Assembly: GCA_004794655.1 (NCBI GenBank)
Contig: SMMW01000003.1
Span: 17,274,501 to 17,338,500 of the forward strand
Source: Marisa cornuarietis
Lineage: Eukaryota > Mollusca > Gastropoda > Architaenioglossa > Ampullariidae
Direction of reading: 5' to 3'
Length of the DNA stretch: 64,000 nt
Shown here: positions 58,721 to 64,000 of the stretch, piece after piece
Layout: each line of letters begins with the position of its first letter
Numbering within the stretch: the first letter of the stretch is position 1
Position numbers and translations under genes: made by a program
The notes under the pieces: generated by a model
Seen by the model: the letters and a program-made list of their open reading frames with translations, nothing else
The model's database searches: none
Told to the model about the DNA's origin: nothing

Positions 58721-60284
58721 GATAAAGAAAATTACAAAGAGAAGTTAGCCGAACCTGTTCCTTTGCATGAGAATTTCGCAACAGCAGTGTCAGGCGGTCT
58801 TAAAAGAGGATGCGCACAGTTTGTTTAGTTTCTTCTTTTTTTCTTTCTTTTAGTTTGTTTTTTTTTTTTTTTTTTACTTTCACTGCCAGCGCTGCTTTCA
58901 GCTCCTTCCGCTCATCCTTCTCCGCTTGAGACTTTTTAGTTTAGGAAGCAATAACTGCGAACAGCGAACAACTCCCACATTTAATCGCCTTTTTGCGAGA
59001 TGGCAGACCACAAGATCTGCAGCTGAGTGTACTTCCTAACAGCACATCGGTGCCATGCTAAGATGTTAGTCTCGCACGCAACGCACAATGGTTCCATCAC
59101 ATCCTACACAAGATTTAGCTGCCCTGATGGCCTAATGAGCTCCCCCCCAAAAAAAAAACAAAAAGACTTCAACCGCTTGGGGGGGCCGACAGGGCCAAAA
59201 CTTGCTAAATAAACAAATCAAACGCAATACAGTGGCGGTCTGAAAGTGTGGGTAGAAACGCCGAGTCCTAGTGGCATGCTCAGGACCAGTTCGAGGGTCG
59301 CTGGAAAAATCCCCTCCCTGCCCACCCAGCTGGAGGGGTTACCCGATTTATCAAAAGAAGACGATGAAGGGAGAAGGCTGCGCTACGCCTTCGCATACCC
59401 TGGCCTAGACGCCACGACTAGTTCACTATCCCTTAGGCTAGTTAGCATAGTTAACCTTTACACGCTTTACAAGCAAGCTGTAATGTGGGTGCTTATCGGT
59501 GACGTGACAGTTTGAACATAAACCGGCACGAAATGTATTTTCCTTCGTGGACCTTTTTTTTTGCATTAATCCCGGAGTGTCTAAGAATAAACTTTCCAAA
59601 CGTAAAAACATGCTTTTTTCAATAAACACGTTCAAACTGTAACAACAGTATTATGCGCAGTGTTCTCATAGACCTGTTCTTAAATGGTGTTAAAGTGTAA
59701 AGAAAAGTGTTCACAATGGTTTCTTAGGAATAGTCCATTTTGAGAATGATATGCATGTTTCAATTGAAAATGCTACATAAATTTCTCTCATAAGACACTG
59801 TACGGTATTGCAAATAAAGACAAAGGATAAACATCCTGACAGAGGAACAGATGTCAGATGTGGTGGTGGGTGTAGTTGCTAAAACAGAAAGTTGGTGAGC
59901 AAAGCGGCTATCTCAATTTTAGCGTCAAAAGGACACTTTGCGTGAAAATATCCAGAAATAATCGGTTGTAATTAAAAAAGCACACGGAAAAAAACTGGTA
60001 AAACTTACGTAATACAACACAAAATGTATTGTGTTCCATTATCAATCCCACCACCACCACCAAATGACCACCAGTTCAGATAAATGCCTTTTATCCAAAG
60101 AGAAATAGAGAATCTCAAAAGCTACCGGTTCTGTTCTGGCTAATTAGTTTAGACTAAGTCTTGATTATAAAATCGTCTAGCGACGACTAATTAGTGAGAA
60201 AACTGGCTCAAGCGAATCAAGAATCGAACTCTGCGTCATTTAATAAAAAAAAAATTTCTGCAACAGAGGGCTGCTGATAGAAGA
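58721..60284. other. Non-coding stretch
   Basis: A T-run lies at 58856-58876. A segment at 59220-59440 is GC-richer and open for 89 codons (from 59246) with LEGLPDLSKEDDEGRRLRYA, but no motif is known to me and no exon borders are evident. Confidence 0.4.
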
Positions 60285-60306
60285 TTTTTTTTTTTGGGGG
60301 GGGGGG
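60285..60306. repeat. T-run followed by G-run
   Basis: Eleven T followed by eleven G. Confidence 0.9.
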
Positions 60307-61329
60307 AGCGTCTGACAAGCAGGTCGTTCAGCTGGAAGTAATACGAGAAGGCGGAGACGAGAGGGGACAGAGAGGGGACAGAGTGGGGACAATCGGGTGA
60401 CAGCGGGTCTCGTGTGATGACATCCCTAGCGAGATTAATCGGATAAGAAACATTTCTTGTGTGCATGCTCGGAAAGTTTGCCACTTTTACGACCAAACGT
60501 AAATTTGCAAATGAAATCAGTTCCTACACTGGAGGAGAACGCGAGAGGAGAAAGACTATGGAAAACGCTTACGAAATGATATCGTCAGTGCAAGCAGTTA
60601 ATATCCCTGGTATACCTGGATATTAGAACCCATCTTTATACCCGCATTTCTCTTTCATTTTCTTCATCCTCAGTTCCACAATTTCGCCTATAAAATTATA
60701 CAGTAACTCATGCTATTTTCTGTTGCAAAATTCTCTCTCTGCATCCTCCACACCATCTTTTCTAAAAGACAAATATTTTTAAAAACATTTACACATTTGT
60801 TACATATGAAATAATCGTTTCAAAATCTGTAATAATAAGTCTTTAGTTTTAATGTGTCGTTAAAGCATTGTTGTGCCTGTAAAAGATTTTAGAGTTCAGC
60901 TAGAACAAGGTAATAGAATAATGCTATTAAATAAATGCTTTCACTCTCTTTAGGATGGGCTTGCATGATTTAATGCCAAGTATCTTTTTAGAATTTCAAC
61001 GACCCTTAAAATGAGGCAGCAAAAAGAAAAACAGACAAATTATTTATTGACGGATTCCTCGTGACTAACCTAATCATTTCGGTACGTGATTTTGTCAAAG
61101 CAAAAAAAAAAACTTCTCTTACAATCAATCTATAAGGCTATGTCTGAAATACAAAATGCAATCAAATTCTCTGCTTCTCAAAAACAACAAATACACGCTC
61201 CGTGAAACTCCTCTTGCGTTAAATGTCAGGCTTCAAAATTTGAAGAAAAAAAGGAAAATGGAAAGAAATAGGGAATAGTGATTTTTAAAAAAGCAAGGAA
61301 CGACAAGTATTGCCACAGATATGTGTAGA
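60307..61329. other. Non-coding stretch
   Basis: A short tandem of GAGAGGGGACA (60358-60390) is present; otherwise AT-rich without signal. Confidence 0.5.
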
Positions 61330-61478
61330 CAACGCGCACGCGTGTGTTGTGTGTGTGTGTGGGTGGGTGGGGTGGGGGTGTTTGAGTGCGTGTGAGTTTG
61401 TATGTGTGAGTGGGTGTGTGATTTGTATATTTAAGATTGTGTGTGTATACGTGAGTGTGCGAGTGTGAATTTGAATGT

Positions 61479-61548
<70 letters not shown>

Positions 61549-61640
61549 CATTGTGTTTGTATGAGTGTGCGTACGAGTGTGTGTGCGTGTGAGAGTGTGT
61601 GTGCGTTTGTATTTTGAGTGCGTGTGAGTGCGAGAGAGGG
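61330..61640. repeat. GT/GA-rich compound microsatellite
   Basis: Long imperfect array of GTGTGT, GTGAGTGT and GAGAGA motifs. The His/Thr-rich frames on the minus strand are translations of this array. Confidence 0.92.
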
Positions 61641-63214
61641 AGAAAACGCATGCTCCTCATACCTGTGGCAATTCTACGCACCTTCCTTTCGTTCGTATTT
61701 CTTTCTTGTCTCCTCTTTGTCACACGTGTTTAGAAGGGTATGAATTCCCGCGCGAAGATTTCCGGGACATTAGAGTTGGATGGCTTCATGCCCTGGGCGT
61801 GAGAGTTGGACGACTTCATGTTTTATAAAACTGACAGTCACGAGACACCTACTTCTGAGCCGCCGACATGCAGACGAAGCTACAATTACCAGCGCCACTT
61901 GCACCTACCGGTACCCGCCTCTTCTCCATCACTGTGGGGCTTACATCTGCCTGCAAAGCGTACATTTTAAGTGGAGATCGGGGAGCAGATCCAATCCCTT
62001 TATTCAGGCCAGGCATCTTTTTTACAATGGCTCAGAAATCTAAGACGGCTGTGGTGATCACCAGGTTTAGCTTCAGGGTGTCCTTCTCCTACCATTCGGC
62101 TCAAATAAAATAAATCCTCAGAGGCTCGGGGGCAAAAGCCTGAATGAAGCACGGTTTCTGAAATGATGTGCTAACAGAACCCATTATGTCCTTTAGTCCG
62201 GCTGCTGAAGCGGTTCCCCAGGTTTCGCTGCAAACGGAAAGAGCAGGTCCACACTACGCGGCTGCAAGGCGACAAGAGAACTTCCTCAACCCAAAGCTCC
62301 ATTACACTTTATATCTACGTCCTGTATACAATATCTGGAAGTATAGCTGTATTGACTCAAGACTGAGTCAAGCCGAAAGAACCAACAAATTTGGAAGAAC
62401 ATGACGCGGCAATGTGGACAGTTAGCCAAATGGACCACGACTGCTCATGACAAGGAAGTAGATAACGATTTCTTCTAACTTTATCATACAGTTAGATATA
62501 AATCATGAACTTTCACACGCAGTTGTAAATAAAATGCTCTTGTAGAAAGATCGAATAAGAAAACCATGAACTACAAACTACTGTTCACCGTCTGGCTGCT
62601 GACTTAGTGCTAAAATTAAGACACTTTACGAATGGGTAAGGCTTCGATGAAAGATTATGTTTTCATGAGACAAACAGGCTTGATTGGACCAGATGTCCAA
62701 AGTTTTGTTCTGATTCATTGGGATTTAGTGCCATTGCATTGCTCTACAAGTTTTGATAACGGCATCAGCATTTTGTTGGACTCTTTACTTGCCTGTAGCT
62801 TTTTGTTCACCTACTGATATGAGCTTTCTTCAGCCAGTATTAGTGAACCAACGCCATGATAGTATCTTCGTTTGTACAAGTTCTCATTCCAATATACTTT
62901 ACATCATCACTAAACAGTCATATGTTTTAACATTTTAATGTTCTTTCTCTCTGCGTGATCATGCGAGTACCAGCAATCTCCCGACATTTTTGGAAAATGA
63001 CTGTACGACCTGTAAATCTAAACTGTGACCATATCAACATCTTGGTCTAAGAAGAGGATGTCATCTTCAGAACAGCGAACTTGGAATTCCATTGACGTAT
63101 TTATCGTGTTCGTCATCGTTTGAAAAGCACCGTGAGCTTGTACATAGGTTTGGGATATGGTGCTTTATATGCTAACTTTATTTTCATATTTTCATTTTGA
63201 TGTTTGTTTTCCAG
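61641..63214. other. Non-coding stretch
   Basis: Frames at 61780-62404 overlap each other and lack motifs. A small duplication around GAGAGTTGGATGGCTTCATG / GAGAGTTGGACGACTTCATG occurs at 61770-61820. If the exon at 63215 is real, this may be intron or upstream DNA. Confidence 0.4.
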
Positions 63215-63273
63215 CCGGGTTAACTACGCTGGTGCTGGACGACAACCGGGTGGTGAAGCGAGAGTGGACAAGG
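63215..63273 (+). CDS. Possible short exon with LRR-like motif
   Basis: A pyrimidine-rich tract ending TTTTCCAG precedes a GC-rich 59 bp segment coding GLTTLVLDDNRVVKREWTR (with one base from the preceding exon). LTTLVLDDNRV fits the leucine-rich repeat consensus LxxLxLxxNxL. The right border AGG/GTTCAG gives only a weak donor. After it the base composition drops back to AT-rich, although the frame happens to stay open to 63600. The gene and the neighbouring exons are not visible in the window; they could lie beyond the right edge. Confidence 0.4.
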
Positions 63274-63952
63274 GTTCAGATTTTGTTTGAAGTTTATAAA
63301 TTTATTTGCATACTTTCAACAAAATTGATATTAAAATCACAAACGTGCGATAGAGAACTGACCGAGAATTCTTTTGCAATTTACAAGATTTTCTTTTATA
63401 GTATTTTGTACAGCATTTTAACCAACAATTTAACCACAGACTTCACTCGGCATTTCAGAAATTGCAATTTCTGCCACAAAGTGAAAGGAAGTAAACACGA
63501 TAATTATAATCTCGGCTTTTATCGTGACCCCATCGTCAGAAAACTGGGACATTGCGCCTTACTTTTGTCAGACTCTTTCAAAGGCATCAGTAATCCCTAA
63601 TGAGATATCATTCTGGATCGAACACGCTCGAACTAGTCTGTATGGAAATCAACGGAGAGCACGCACCTGCTTGTTTAAACAGAAGTTTTTTTCTTTGATC
63701 AGCAAGGTAGCCGACTGGTGCTCTCACCACCACCTGCCCGAGTTTTGCGTTCATGAAACGACCTTGCAATGAAACCAGCATCGTAGAGCGATACTTTGTG
63801 GTTTCCTGTTGTTGTTGTTTTTTTTTCCTTCGTTCATCTGCTTAACTCTGAGTTTGCTGTCTGTTTGTCTGTTTGTGCCTCTACCTCTGTTTCCCCGTCT
63901 GCGTCTAGTTATGACTCTGGCCCTGTGCGTGTCATGCAGGGGGCATCCGCGT
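63274..63952. other. Intron-like or intergenic stretch
   Basis: The frame open to 63600 (147 codons from 63157) becomes AT-rich and without motif past the exon-like segment. Short CTGTTTGTCTGTTTG repeats are at 63858-63878. Confidence 0.45.
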
Positions 63953-63989
63953 ATGTGTGTGTGTGTGTGGGTGGGTGGGTGGGTGGGTA
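63953..63989. repeat. (GT)n-(GGGT)n microsatellite
   Basis: GT run that changes into five GGGT/GTGG units near the right edge of the window. Confidence 0.9.
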
Positions 63990-64000
63990 CGCGCACCTTC

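Noticed and set aside
59130..59515. GC-richer segment with an 89-codon frame and an A-run
   Set aside because: It has a hydrophilic middle part, but no start context, splice sites or family; possibly an old repeat, not callable.
60200..60240. AGTTCGATTCTTG on the minus strand, similar to a tRNA B-box
   Set aside because: No matching A-box at the right distance and no cloverleaf could be drawn.
61226..61723. Minus-strand 165-codon frame rich in His and Thr
   Set aside because: It is a translation of a GT/GA-rich microsatellite.
1..64000. CRISPR array, operons, phage or integrated bacterial DNA
   Set aside because: The tandem repeats lack unique spacers of constant length, there are no clustered co-directional genes, and the sequence is typical of animal nuclear DNA throughout.

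Overview
The window looks like nuclear DNA of an animal, most likely a mollusc and probably a gastropod. It is AT-rich, sparse in genes, full of simple repeats and littered with decayed retroelements. The molluscan assignment is inference from the receptor's motifs and from the repeat types; nothing here fixes the species. I see no bacterial, organellar or viral gene cluster, no CRISPR array, and no rRNA or intact tRNA gene.

Only one protein gene is convincing: an intronless rhodopsin-family G-protein-coupled receptor on the minus strand (10604 to 9288, 438 codons plus stop), of the neuropeptide-receptor-like type common in lophotrochozoans. Three other places carry weaker protein-coding signs. 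At 50432-50636 a CpG-rich block with CCAAT and CRE motifs precedes a possible first exon at 50637. At 63215-63273 there is a short exon-like segment with a leucine-rich-repeat-like motif. Unassigned open frames also lie at 19881-20278 (minus) and 54447-54635 (plus).

Most of the interpretable sequence is repetitive. One tRNA-derived SINE family is present in at least three alignable copies (440-697 minus, 18109-18382 plus, 24950-25105 plus), and other tRNA-like relics occur. Non-LTR retrotransposon relics lie at 12035-12215 (minus, 3' end only), 24280-24947 (plus, intact C-terminal reverse-transcriptase frame with a 3' tail), 41835-43110 (plus, CR1-like, heavily decayed) and 56130-56912 (plus, ending in a TTCG repeat). 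The first two share a 3' tail and belong to one family. A terminal-inverted-repeat element in partial tandem array lies at 28016-28553. Long inverted repeats able to form hairpins sit at 20334-20390 (23 bp, one mismatch) and 29165-29238 (28 bp, perfect).

Tandem repeats include minisatellites at 4517-4986 (27 and 29 bp units) and 38333-38742 (about 30-31 bp units with alternating types), a compound GT/GA array at 18891-19250, and tetranucleotide arrays at 22324-22373, 25937-26060 and 56837-56912. The remaining stretches are AT-rich non-coding DNA whose short open frames look random. I found no evidence of an undescribed multi-gene system. The best leads are the receptor, the two hairpins, the tandem inverted-repeat element and the candidate promoter.
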